Source of the DNA: Geobacter sp. DSM 9736
Lineage (GTDB): Bacteria > Desulfobacterota > Desulfuromonadia > Geobacterales > Geobacteraceae
Direction: 5' to 3'
Length of the DNA: 64,000 bases
Assembly: GCF_900187405.1 (NCBI RefSeq)
Contig: NZ_LT896716.1
Span: 1,853,501-1,917,500 of the forward strand
In this document: positions 17,074-25,236 of the stretch, piece by piece
Numbering within the stretch: position 1 is the stretch's first letter
How the letters are laid out: each line of letters starts with the position of its first letter
The notes under the pieces: model-generated
Told to the model about the DNA's origin: nothing
The model's database searches: none
What the model saw: only the letters and a program-made list of their open reading frames with translations
Made by a program: the position numbers and the translations under genes

Positions 17074-17361
17074 TCATTCTTTTTTCTCGCTGCTACGAAA
17101 CCGGCGCTCCGCCTCGCGCATCTGCGCATTTACCCGCCCGGCGGATACCGCCATAACCACCGCCTGCACAGCTCCTATCTCTTCCCCGGTAATGCCTTCA
17201 GCCTTGGCAACGCCAAGGTAGTAATCCATTCAAGGGTAGCACCCGGAGGCCATGGCCGTGGCAAGATGAACGAGAAGCGTCGTCTTGGGGTCCAGGACCG
17301 TGTTGTTGCGGGCCGACTCATAGAACTCCGAATACTTCTTCTGCTGTTTTTCGGGAAGCAT
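17074..17361 (-). CDS. AhpD-like (carboxymuconolactone decarboxylase fold) selenoprotein with CxxU motif
   Basis: From the ATG at 17361 (AGGAGG site upstream) a 95-residue protein reads through an in-frame TGA at 17230-17232. Before it comes NTVLDPKTTLLVHLATAMAS and GCYP; after it MDYYLGVAKAEGITGEE and AVVMAVSAGRVNAQM, which is the complete AhpD/CMD fold. The TGA falls exactly at the second redox Cys position (CxxC becomes CxxU, Cys41/Sec44). A hairpin with a GU-starting loop begins 11 bases after the TGA, the spacing used by bacterial SECIS elements. CMD-fold selenoproteins are known in deltaproteobacteria. Expected role: a thiol/selenol peroxidase or disulfide reductase. Ordinary gene finders would miss it. 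Confidence 0.85.
17202..17218 (-). promoter_or_regulatory. SECIS-like hairpin
   Basis: CCTTGGC and GCCAAGG form a perfect seven-pair stem around the loop GTT. It starts 11 bases after the TGA at 17230-17232, and the loop G is 18 bases past it. This fits the bacterial SECIS position and the rule of a G early in the apical loop. Confidence 0.75.
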
Positions 17362-17684
17362 GCATTCCTCCTTTCATTACAGAACTGAAACAAAAATAGC
17401 TTATCGACTACCAATGTGTGATAAAGCGGCATTGCCTAATCAGCATCTGCGCATCACATCGGTCCATCCCGGTGGTCAGCACATGCAAATCAGGGCACGT
17501 ACATACACTCAGGGAAGATTAAGGTCAAGACTTTAGTCACCGGAACAGCTTACTGTTATCGGCTTTCATAGACATAGCCTGTCCATGCATACGTTCATCC
17601 GCCTTCAGCATACCACACGAACCGGATTCCGCACCTCTAGCCCCCGCCCCACTCCTCGGCCGGCTCGCGGGACAAACGACGCCG

Positions 17685-17713
17685 TTGACGTGAGACCGGA
17701 AGTGGTTTATAGT
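17685..17713 (+). promoter_or_regulatory. Sigma-70 promoter ahead of the riboswitch
   Basis: TTGACG (17685-17690) and TATAGT (17708-17713) are separated by exactly 17 bases, so the transcript should begin near 17720, just before the aptamer. The stretch 17380-17680 upstream holds nothing I can support. Confidence 0.82.
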
Positions 17714-17735
17714 TCAACTCCGTCAAGCAGCCAAA

Positions 17736-17817
17736 GACGATAACGATAATACTAAACCACCCGCGAGGGTGGGGCGGAAAGCCTACAGGGTCTCACCGAG
17801 ACAGCCGGGTTGCCGAA
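17736..17817 (+). ncRNA. GEMM-I riboswitch, probably the cGAMP-responsive Ib variant
   Basis: The aptamer shows the GEMM-I core: TACTAAACC, a small GCGA-capped stem, GGGGCGGAAAGCC, a second stem-loop (GGGTCTCACCGAGAC) and CCGGGTTGCCGAA. When aligned by hand with the Vibrio Vc2 aptamer, the base matching G20 is A, the feature reported to switch selectivity from c-di-GMP toward 3',3'-cGAMP in Geobacter. The 3' strand of the aptamer is shared with the downstream terminator, so ligand binding should prevent termination and turn the lipoprotein gene on. Ligand identity is inferred from one base. Confidence 0.87.
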
Positions 17818-17852
17818 CTATCACGATAGATAACGGCAACCCGGCTTTTTTT
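17804..17852 (+). terminator. Riboswitch expression-platform terminator
   Basis: GCCGGGTTGCCG (17804-17815) is the end of the aptamer and also pairs perfectly with CGGCAACCCGGC (17834-17845), followed by seven T residues. The two pairings exclude one another, the layout of a transcriptional ON switch. Confidence 0.9.
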
Positions 17853-17889
17853 ATTTCGGGTCTGCACTTCAATCCACAGGAGGTATGAC

Positions 17890-18825
17890 ATGAGACGCGG
17901 ATGTGCATTCAACAGGATGTTATCGACGGTCTGTGCAGTGGTTCTCGCACTGGGTCTTGCGGCATGCGGCGGCGGCGGTGGGGGAAGCAGCACCGCGCAG
18001 AGCGGAACCCTCAAGGTGGGGATCACCGACAAGCAGAGCGACGACTTCGCTCAGGTGGTCATCGCCATAAGGGAGATCCGGGTAGTCCCGGCCGGAAGGG
18101 AGAACGCCCCCGACAACGATCCGGGCCTCCCGGTGCTGGCGCGGTTCTCCTCCCCGAGAGTTATCGACGTGATGCAGCTGCAGTTCGTGCAGCAGGCGCT
18201 GGGGGAGATCATCCTACCTGCGGGAACCTACAGCCAGATAAGGCTCATCCTCGAACCGAACCCCAACGGGCAGGGACAGCCGCCGGCAAATTACCTGACC
18301 CTCAAGACCGACCCTGCCGCGAGGATACCCCTGAAGACTCCCAGCGGGCAGCAATCGGGGCTCAAGGTGCTGGGGCCGGTTGAAGTGAGACCGGGGGCGA
18401 TCAGCGCCGTCCTTATCGACTTCGACCCGAACACAGCCATCGTCCCCCGCGGAAACGGCGACTACAACCTCAAGCCCACCGGCATCCGTCTCGTGCAGAC
18501 AGGCGAGGAGCTCACAAGGTTCGGCTCCATCACCGGCACGGTTTCCTCCACCTTCAAGGACTGGTCGAGCGCGACGGTCAGCATCAGGCGCCGGGGCGAC
18601 ATAAACGACGTGGAGCCCATCGCCGCGGGAAGGATCTTCTCCAGCTACACGAGCGGAAGGTGGCAGGCGCCCTTCGCGGCTTTCGTCCCTCCCAGCACCC
18701 AGACGGTTTCGTACAAGGCGTTTATCGCCGCCAGCGGATTCGGCCTCTACTCGTCGACCGCGGTGGCAGTCACCGAAGGGCAGGCGACGGATATTGGTGA
18801 AATTCAGTTTTTTCCCGCCCCCTAA
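17890..18825 (+). CDS. DUF4382 lipoprotein under riboswitch control
   Basis: The ATG follows AGGAGGT. The signal peptide ends in a LAAC lipobox with a Gly-rich linker, so the protein is lipid-anchored in the envelope. Residues about 40-205 are a DUF4382 domain (GTLKVGITDKQSDDFAQVV, IREIRVVP, LPAGTYSQIRLIL); the rest is a beta-rich repeat-like region. The function of DUF4382 is unknown. The riboswitch ties it to cyclic dinucleotide signalling, which in Geobacter has been linked to extracellular electron transfer and surface attachment. The His/Lys-rich gene follows 59 bases later with no terminator between, so it is probably on the same transcript. Confidence 0.88.
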   Translation: MRRGCAFNRMLSTVCAVVLALGLAACGGGGGGSSTAQSGTLKVGITDKQSDDFAQVVIAIREIRVVPAGRENAPDNDPGLPVLARFSSPRVIDVMQLQFVQQALGEIILPAGTYSQIRLILEPNPNGQGQPPANYLTLKTDPAARIPLKTPSGQQSGLKVLGPVEVRPGAISAVLIDFDPNTAIVPRGNGDYNLKPTGIRLVQTGEELTRFGSITGTVSSTFKDWSSATVSIRRRGDINDVEPIAAGRIFSSYTSGRWQAPFAAFVPPSTQTVSYKAFIAASGFGLYSSTAVAVTEGQATDIGEIQFFPAP

Positions 18826-18884
18826 AGCCGGGCGGAACAGTCGCCACAACGGCGGATCGCGAAAACAAAGGAGAAGCAAGGCAT

Positions 18885-19151
18885 ATGAAGAAGAGCATCA
18901 GAGCGGCAGCAATCGGCAGCATCATCGCAGTGGCGGGAACGGCGCAGGTCGCCACCGCCGTCGTCGGAGTCGGCGTCGATGTAAGAACCCCTAATGTACG
19001 CGTTCAGGTAGGCGCTCCGCAGCCCCCGGCACCTCACGTGACGGTCATCGAGCGGGAACGGATCGTGGTGCGCGACAAGCACGACCACGGCAAGCATAAG
19101 GGGCACTACAAGAAACACAAGAAGCACAAGAAGCATCACCACGACGATTGA
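18885..19151 (+). CDS. Small exported His/Lys-rich protein
   Basis: This 88-residue protein has an AAGGAGAAG ribosome site, a Sec-type signal peptide (cleavage probably after VATA, about residue 25), a Pro/Val-rich middle and a C-terminal 25 residues that are almost only His, Lys and Asp. The tail could bind metal ions or anionic polymers. I do not recognise a named family. It probably belongs to the riboswitch transcript, with its own terminator following. Confidence 0.75.
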   Translation: MKKSIRAAAIGSIIAVAGTAQVATAVVGVGVDVRTPNVRVQVGAPQPPAPHVTVIERERIVVRDKHDHGKHKGHYKKHKKHKKHHHDD

Positions 19152-19160
19152 CACTTTCTT

Positions 19161-19190
19161 GGGGCCTCGGGAAACGGGGCCCCTTTTTTT
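19161..19190 (+). terminator. Terminator of the riboswitch unit
   Basis: GGGGCC(TCG) pairs with (CGG)GGCCCC and is followed by seven T residues, ten bases past the stop codon. Confidence 0.88.
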
Positions 19191-19349
19191 ATCCCCTCTG
19201 CCACACCCATCCTATCCCTGCAAACATCCGACACCAGAACCGGACAAGCATCGGTTCGGAGCGAAGGAGCCCCCTGGCATTGACGCCCCCCTTGGGGATG
19301 CTACCATGATAGTAACAGGAATGCCCGGAACGGGAGGGAGGAAGAGATC

Positions 19350-19739
19350 ATGGAATACACCGAGTTCATGAAGCTCGTTCAGCAGGAGATCGGCGTGAAG
19401 GATACCGAGAAGGCGCTGAGGGCCGTGCAGGCAACCCTGGAAACATTGGGGGAACGCCTGTTCCACGGAGAAGCAGAGCAACTGGCGGCCCAGCTCCCTC
19501 AAGAACTTCAGCCCTTTCTGGTGGATATTCAGGAACACCGGAAATTCGGAGTGGAAGATTTCCTGCAGATGGTGGGGGAGCGGGAAGGGATTGACGGGAA
19601 GGAAGCCGAGGCCCATGCAAGAGCCGTCATATCGGTTCTTACACGTGCCGTTACCCCCGGAGAGATCCAGGACGTCGTTTCGCAGCTACCAGAAGGGTTC
19701 AGGAAACTTTTCGGCGAGGAATCGAAGACAGTACACTGA
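19350..19739 (+). CDS. DUF2267 protein
   Basis: This 129-residue acidic protein has an upstream GGGAGG site. It shows the two-lobed helical layout of DUF2267: a first half ending in LPQELQPFL and a second ending in LPEGFRKLF, both the family's recurring 'LP..f..lf' motif. It is soluble with no signal peptide. Biochemical function is not established. It stands alone. Confidence 0.82.
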   Translation: MEYTEFMKLVQQEIGVKDTEKALRAVQATLETLGERLFHGEAEQLAAQLPQELQPFLVDIQEHRKFGVEDFLQMVGEREGIDGKEAEAHARAVISVLTRAVTPGEIQDVVSQLPEGFRKLFGEESKTVH

Positions 19740-19852
19740 GGCCTCGCCCCGGCGCAACACCCACGGGCGCCTCCGACCATGGAATCGGGAGGGGCGCCCT
19801 CATCTGTGCCGTTCACCAGAAGCGGAACGCTGCCTTACAAGCTATCCTGGGG

Positions 19853-21457
19853 CTACATGAACTTCGCTGCATCGATGACCAGGAGTAAAGAATAGGCACT
19901 GCTTCTTCCTCCCGGCGAAGGAGTGTAGCTAATCCTGCTGTAGTCCGCCTTGATGGATGCTTTCCCCGATCTCCGGGTGAACTGATCGAGAGGGTAGCTC
20001 AGTTTCAGCATGGCATCGAACGTGTCCTTCGCCGGAGAGAAGAGAGTGGCAGTATCTTTTCTGTACCCGCCTCTCAGCTCGTAATCGAAGGTCCTTTCCA
20101 GGCCAGTCCTGCTGATCGCCACGTTGAACCCGTATTCACTCCGCTTTTCTCCGCTCGCGAAATATCTGGTGCGCTTCATGGAGACATCCGGCACCAAGGA
20201 GAATCCCCCTGCAGTCATTTTGGGAACGAAGCCGATACCGCTGGAAGCCAGGTCACGACGGCCCCGGGTTCTGTCGCCGCGCTGAAGGTAGGTTCCGTTA
20301 ACCCCAAGGTCCCACCTGCCAGACATACAATTGATACGGCCGGTCATCGTGTCGCTTTCCGACTTCAGAGGCGAGAGACCATCCGGCACCTTCACCTGGT
20401 CGAGAAGCGTCTTCCGGCAGCTCAGTCCGAACGGCAGGTTCTGGATTCCGGTAAAGGTGTAACTGACTCCCCCTTCGTAACGGTAAAGCCGGGGAACCCC
20501 GTCGATGTTCGACGTGTTGTCGTTGTATCGGGAGAGCTTGATATCGAGGGCATGAGGCTGGAGGGTAGCGCCCATCCCGAGGGCCACGCCTTCGGTGTCC
20601 CGCCTCGGCCCATTCCTTCCCAGGGAGTAATAATCGGGGCCGGTGAACTCGTAGAGCGCCGTGTACCGGTAGCCTCCGAAAGCCCCCTTCACCCGGGCAC
20701 GATACGCCCGGTCCCGGAGCGTGGCCAACTCCTCCCCCGCGTCATGATCGGAGCTGGAGACGGCCATCTCCGTCTCGATGGCAAGCAGTCCCTTGAGGGG
20801 GTCGAGGGAAGCCTGGAACCCGAGCACGTCGGCGTTTTTTTCCAGTAGCACCATCGGTTCGGGCTTGACGGTTTTCCTCCGGTTGAGGTAGACGGTTTTG
20901 AAACGGGCGCGGTTTTCCAGAAAGGAGAGATCCCCCGACGCCCCGAGGAGGGCTCCGGACGTCCCGTCCCTGCCATTTTCAGGTGCCGCGAACGTTTCCA
21001 GCCGAAGCGAGTTTTCCCGATTCCCCGTCAAAAATCCGAATTTTCCACCGGCCAGGTTAAGTCCCGAAGCGACGTGTGGCGTCTCGTCGACGGTGATTTC
21101 TCCCATCTCGGTAAAGAGCCCGAACCCGGTCCCGCGGTAAGCTCCCCGCTGGATGAAGGCCTTTGCAGCCTCTTCTTCCGATAGATCCCCCTGATGCATG
21201 GTCAGCTCCGTCTTCCAGCGGGGGGTGCCGATATTGGCAGAGGAAGAAGACAACAGCGGTACTGTCGGTGGGATCTCTTCACGCGGGGCTGCAGGGGAAA
21301 GAATCGTCACGGGTACGGCGGTCTCTTGTGCTGCGGGAAGGGAAGCACCCGCATGAGCGGGCATGCCTGTCGCTGCGATAAGCAGATAAAGCGCCATCCA
21401 CAGAAATAAGCGGTAGCGCTTCCTGCCATTCATAACGGGTTTCAATTTTTGCTTCAT
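19853..21457 (-). CDS. Putative outer-membrane beta-barrel protein
   Basis: The ATG follows AGGACAG. The N-terminus has a basic start and a hydrophobic segment ending in PAHA (about residue 36), a Sec signal. Most of the remaining 500 residues alternate polar and hydrophobic positions with aromatic ends, as in transmembrane beta strands, and many Gly/Tyr/Arg turns (GFGLFTEMGEI, GGYRYTALYEF). The last residues are AAKFM, not the classic terminal Phe, though Phe is penultimate. No known family name. It may be a porin-like or surface structure protein. Confidence 0.65.
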   Translation of the reverse strand: MKQKLKPVMNGRKRYRLFLWMALYLLIAATGMPAHAGASLPAAQETAVPVTILSPAAPREEIPPTVPLLSSSSANIGTPRWKTELTMHQGDLSEEEAAKAFIQRGAYRGTGFGLFTEMGEITVDETPHVASGLNLAGGKFGFLTGNRENSLRLETFAAPENGRDGTSGALLGASGDLSFLENRARFKTVYLNRRKTVKPEPMVLLEKNADVLGFQASLDPLKGLLAIETEMAVSSSDHDAGEELATLRDRAYRARVKGAFGGYRYTALYEFTGPDYYSLGRNGPRRDTEGVALGMGATLQPHALDIKLSRYNDNTSNIDGVPRLYRYEGGVSYTFTGIQNLPFGLSCRKTLLDQVKVPDGLSPLKSESDTMTGRINCMSGRWDLGVNGTYLQRGDRTRGRRDLASSGIGFVPKMTAGGFSLVPDVSMKRTRYFASGEKRSEYGFNVAISRTGLERTFDYELRGGYRKDTATLFSPAKDTFDAMLKLSYPLDQFTRRSGKASIKADYSRISYTPSPGGRSSAYSLLLVIDAAKFM

Positions 21458-21581
21458 TGCTGTCCTGAATCTGATCCTCTGGCAGAGCAGGTGCTTGCGA
21501 CTCAGCCGGTAAATCTTCGCCTGTGTCGCACCACCAGCCCGAATACCATACCATCGGGACAGGGTCCATAACCACTCTTTT

Positions 21582-24332
21582 TCACCCCGTGTTCCTGATA
21601 CCTCCTGCGATTGCGTTGACCGTCAGGAAGAGCTCCTCCATAAGCCTCTTCGCCTCGTCCCCTTCACCCGTACTGCTGCAGACCGACCGCCATTGACGGA
21701 GCAGATCCACCTGATGGCGGTGCAGGGCCGCCAGCGGCGCGTGGCGAAGGGACAGGGCCTTGAGCTGCATGGGACGCCGCTCGCCAAGGGGCGCCTTGAA
21801 CAGCAGGCGAAGATGGCTGAGGGTAAGTTCGAACTCCCGATCTATCCGTTCCATGAAGCCGTCGCGGATGGCGCCGCTCTCCACCAGTCCGGCGTACCAG
21901 TTCATGATCTCCCGGTCCGCCTGGAGAACTGCCAGCTCCACATTCATGAACAGGTACCTCAGAAGCGGAAATCTGCCGATGTCGGCGCTGAGCAGCTCGA
22001 AGCTGTGCGGTTGCGCCTCCTTCAGCCGGGAGAGCGCCGTTCCCGCCCCGTACCAGCTGGGAAGCATGAAACGTGACTGGTTCCAGCTGAACACCCATGG
22101 AATCGCCCGCAGATCCTTCAGGGTGCGGCGACCAGTGCGCCGCGACGGCCGTGAGCCGATCTTCAGGTGCTCCATGACGTCGATGGGAGTGGCCTGGGAG
22201 AAGAAGTCGATGAATCCGTCGCGGGATATCAGCTCCTCATATTTGCTGCGGCTTGCCCCCACGAGAAACTCCATGATGGCCGACTGCTCCGGCGCCACAG
22301 CGGCATGGCGCGCGCCTCGGACGGTCATGCCGAAGACCCCGGCAAGCTGCAGTTCAAGATTGTACGTTGCCGTCAGCAGGTTGGAGTATTTCTGGGAAAT
22401 CGTCTCCCCCTGCTCCGTCATCCGGAAGCATCCGCGCAGGGACCCGGGTGGAAGAGCTTCGAGAAAACGGAAGGTGGGACCGGCTCCACGCCCGATGGAG
22501 CCTCCACGCCCGTGAAAAAAGCGGATGTCGACGCCGCAGCTGTCGCCGACGGCGGTGAGTTCGAGCTGCGCCCTGAAAAGCGCCCCGTGACTGGCGATTA
22601 TGCCGCCGTCCTTGCAGCTGTCGCTGTATCCGATCATCACCTGCTGGAGAGGCCTTCCTGTCTCGGCGACGGCGAGGGTGGCCCGGGTTACGGGATGCTC
22701 CAGAAACTGCCTCAGAATTTGCGGGGCCCTCTCCAGATCGTCGATGGTCTCGAAAAGCGGAACGACCTGCAGGAGGCACCGGCACCCCCCCTCTTCGTAG
22801 ACGAGCAGCCCTGCCTCCCGCGCCAGGAGGTAGAGGGCGAGCAGGTCGGAAGCCCCCCGCGTCATGCTGACGATCAGGGACCCGATGCCTTCGGCCCCGT
22901 AAGTTCTGATATGCGTTGCCAGAACCCTGTAGCATTCGAGTACGGCTTCGGCCTCGTGCCCCGGATGCAGGCCGGGAAGCAGAAAGGGCCGGGGCAGAGC
23001 CAGCTCCCTTTTCAGGAATTCGACCCTTTTCTCCTCGGGCCATGCGGAAAAATCGGCATCCTCCACACCGGCCGCCGTCAACAGCTGGGATACAGCGCGG
23101 TCGTGGAAATCGCTGTTCTGCCGTATGTCGAGAGCTGCCAGGTGGAATCCCATTGAGTCCACCAGCCGCCTTATGTTGAACAGCTCGATCTCTGCCGGGC
23201 GCGCCCCTCCGACCGCCCGGACGGATGCATCCAGCATTGCAAGATCTTCGGAGAGTTCATCGGCAGTGGCATAGCGGCCTTGTGAATCCTCCAGCTTCGC
23301 CCCCTGATCGTGGACGACCGACACCGGAAGGCTCGCTATCATCAGGTTTATCGCCTGCCGCCACGACTCCCCCTGATTGCGTGCGCACGCTTCCGTCCCT
23401 GAAGAGCCGAGACGGCGCTCCCTCTCCTCTATCCAACGGAGGAGGTGTTCCGGAGCCGCCTGAAGGTGATCCGAGAGGCTCAGGCTGCCGGCCAGGTCCA
23501 CCAGGCGCCTGCGCAGCATCAGGATTGCCCGCAGCCGCAGTTCGTGCAGCGCATCGCGCGTCACCTCAGCCGTTACCAGCGGGTGACCGTCACGGTCCCC
23601 CCCCACCCAGGTGCCGAAGGTGAGCCTCGGCAGGCGGCTTTGCTTCAGCGCCTCCTCCGAGCAGCCGGCATTGGACCAGGCCGCTTTGAGCCTCCTGTCG
23701 AGAATCGGCATGGCTTCGGGAAAGACGTTGACCAGGTAATGGATTATGCTTCTCAGCTCGGTCTGCACTTCCGGCTTTTCGAGCTGAATGTTGCCCGTGC
23801 GCCAGAGGAGTTCCAGCAGCTCCTTTATCTCCTCACGGATCTGGAACTGCTCGGCAGGGGTCAGCTTCGGGTTCTCCCTTTTCACCATGAGAAGGTAGAG
23901 GGCGCGGTGCTTGGTGATGATGGTACCCCGCTTCGCCTCGGTGGGGTGCGCCGTCAGCACAGGCTCGACATGAATCCTTTCCAGGGCCGCCGCAATTTCA
24001 TCCTCACCGAAGCCGTCATCCTTAAGCCTCAGAAGGGTGTTCCCCCACAGCCCCCGCTCATGGGAGGGGCCGCGGGCCGTCTCGATGACGCGGCGGACCT
24101 GAACCGCCGCGTTTTCCTCCACCATCCCGAGAAGCTGAAAACTGATGGAGTAAAGCTGGCAGGCCCGCTCGATGGAGACCGGGAAGGAGGGCGAGTGCGA
24201 ATTTTCACGCCACGGGATGAGTGCAGCGACTTCCCCCTCTCCGATCTCGAACAGGACTTCCTCCAGGCACTCCAGGAGAAACCGGAGGTCTGCATTGATC
24301 TTTTCGTGCAGCAGCATGGTCTCGTCTGTCAC
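21582..24332 (-). CDS. ppc: Phosphoenolpyruvate carboxylase
   Basis: The start is the GTG at 24332, after GGGAGGATCCC; the longer frame to 24485 runs into the next gene and has no homology. The 916-residue protein carries the catalytic blocks of PEP carboxylase: VLTAHPTEAKRG, GGDRDGHP, FHGRGGSIGRGAGP and the C-terminal GGIRNTG (the family's final NTG). It carboxylates phosphoenolpyruvate with bicarbonate to oxaloacetate, refilling the TCA cycle in the cytoplasm. In acetate-growing Geobacter this route would matter when substrates pass through PEP. Third position of GRGG is Ala here; otherwise all motif residues are intact. Confidence 0.96.
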   Translation of the reverse strand: MTDETMLLHEKINADLRFLLECLEEVLFEIGEGEVAALIPWRENSHSPSFPVSIERACQLYSISFQLLGMVEENAAVQVRRVIETARGPSHERGLWGNTLLRLKDDGFGEDEIAAALERIHVEPVLTAHPTEAKRGTIITKHRALYLLMVKRENPKLTPAEQFQIREEIKELLELLWRTGNIQLEKPEVQTELRSIIHYLVNVFPEAMPILDRRLKAAWSNAGCSEEALKQSRLPRLTFGTWVGGDRDGHPLVTAEVTRDALHELRLRAILMLRRRLVDLAGSLSLSDHLQAAPEHLLRWIEERERRLGSSGTEACARNQGESWRQAINLMIASLPVSVVHDQGAKLEDSQGRYATADELSEDLAMLDASVRAVGGARPAEIELFNIRRLVDSMGFHLAALDIRQNSDFHDRAVSQLLTAAGVEDADFSAWPEEKRVEFLKRELALPRPFLLPGLHPGHEAEAVLECYRVLATHIRTYGAEGIGSLIVSMTRGASDLLALYLLAREAGLLVYEEGGCRCLLQVVPLFETIDDLERAPQILRQFLEHPVTRATLAVAETGRPLQQVMIGYSDSCKDGGIIASHGALFRAQLELTAVGDSCGVDIRFFHGRGGSIGRGAGPTFRFLEALPPGSLRGCFRMTEQGETISQKYSNLLTATYNLELQLAGVFGMTVRGARHAAVAPEQSAIMEFLVGASRSKYEELISRDGFIDFFSQATPIDVMEHLKIGSRPSRRTGRRTLKDLRAIPWVFSWNQSRFMLPSWYGAGTALSRLKEAQPHSFELLSADIGRFPLLRYLFMNVELAVLQADREIMNWYAGLVESGAIRDGFMERIDREFELTLSHLRLLFKAPLGERRPMQLKALSLRHAPLAALHRHQVDLLRQWRSVCSSTGEGDEAKRLMEELFLTVNAIAGGIRNTG

Positions 24333-24414
24333 GGGATCCTCCCTTTCGCTGCGGTTCCGGCACGCGGATGGCTGCGCCGGCATGCGGGGGTCGCGGAAGC
24401 GCGGACGGAGCGGC

Positions 24415-25236
24415 TCAACCGGCTCCGGCCAGGAACTCCATGATCTCCCCCCAGTTCCTGTCGGTAATGAAGGCCGGCCAGTCATTGTGGTCCGCCCCCC
24501 GTATGGTCCACATCATTTTTCTGCCGGGAAAAGTGCGATAGAGTTCCCGGGCATGGTGCGGGGGGATGATGGTATCCCGCTCCGCCTCCACCACCGCCAC
24601 TCTACCCCTGAACTCCCGCAGGTTCGATACCGTGTCGTAGCGGTCCCCCATGAGGAGGCGGACCGGAAGCCAAGGGAACTTCTCCTTAGCCACCTTCTCA
24701 AGCGTAGCCCACGGCGTCACGAGAACCATTCCCTCCACGGAAACTCCGGCAGTGCGGGCCGCAGAAGGGGCGATCGCTCCACCGAGCGACTCCCCCAGAA
24801 GATAGAGAGGCCGGCCGTACATCTGCGCCGCCAGCCGTATCGTCTCCGACGCGTCCCGGACGAACGATTCCTCCCCCAGCTTCCCTTCCCTCCCGCCATA
24901 TCCCGGATACTCCGCCAGCAGCACCCGGTACCCTAGCCTCCGGAGCGGCTCCAGGTAATAGGTCCGATCCGCGGCCGTAGCGGCGTTTCCGTGAAATATG
25001 ATGACGGTCCCTGCGGAGGGTTCCGGCGCCGCACTCAAAAAGCCGCGGTATCCGTCCCGTCCTCCCGGCCAGAAACGCATGTCGAGAGACGCCAGTTCAG
25101 CGTCACCCGGCACGCTGCGGTCCGGGTAATAGAGAAGCCTGTCCTGGAAGCTGCAGCCGAAAAATAGCATCGGGCCCAGGAGCAGTCCTATGAGGGCGTA
25201 CCGAATGTTCACCATCCCACAGGAGCTTCCCCTCAT
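24415..25236 (-). CDS. Alpha/beta hydrolase lipoprotein
   Basis: The ATG at 25236 overlaps the previous gene's stop by four bases (ATGA) with GGGGGTGA just before it, so the two are translationally coupled. A lipoprotein signal ends in LFFGC. The fold shows the HGNAA oxyanion block, the nucleophile GESLGG, the acid ERDTIIP and the catalytic GADHNDW His. The family includes YfhR/BEM46-like hydrolases. Substrate unknown; the location would be the cell envelope. The ppc start is 83 bases beyond its stop codon, so ppc may be on the same transcript. Confidence 0.85.
   Translation of the reverse strand: MRGSSCGMVNIRYALIGLLLGPMLFFGCSFQDRLLYYPDRSVPGDAELASLDMRFWPGGRDGYRGFLSAAPEPSAGTVIIFHGNAATAADRTYYLEPLRRLGYRVLLAEYPGYGGREGKLGEESFVRDASETIRLAAQMYGRPLYLLGESLGGAIAPSAARTAGVSVEGMVLVTPWATLEKVAKEKFPWLPVRLLMGDRYDTVSNLREFRGRVAVVEAERDTIIPPHHARELYRTFPGRKMMWTIRGADHNDWPAFITDRNWGEIMEFLAGAG

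Noticed and set aside
17175..17432. 85-codon minus-strand frame in the AhpD-like gene
   Set aside because: It is out of frame with the CMD fold; the true frame contains the in-frame TGA.
22167..24443. Several long plus-strand frames across ppc
   Set aside because: They are GC-driven antisense frames; ppc motifs are on the minus strand.
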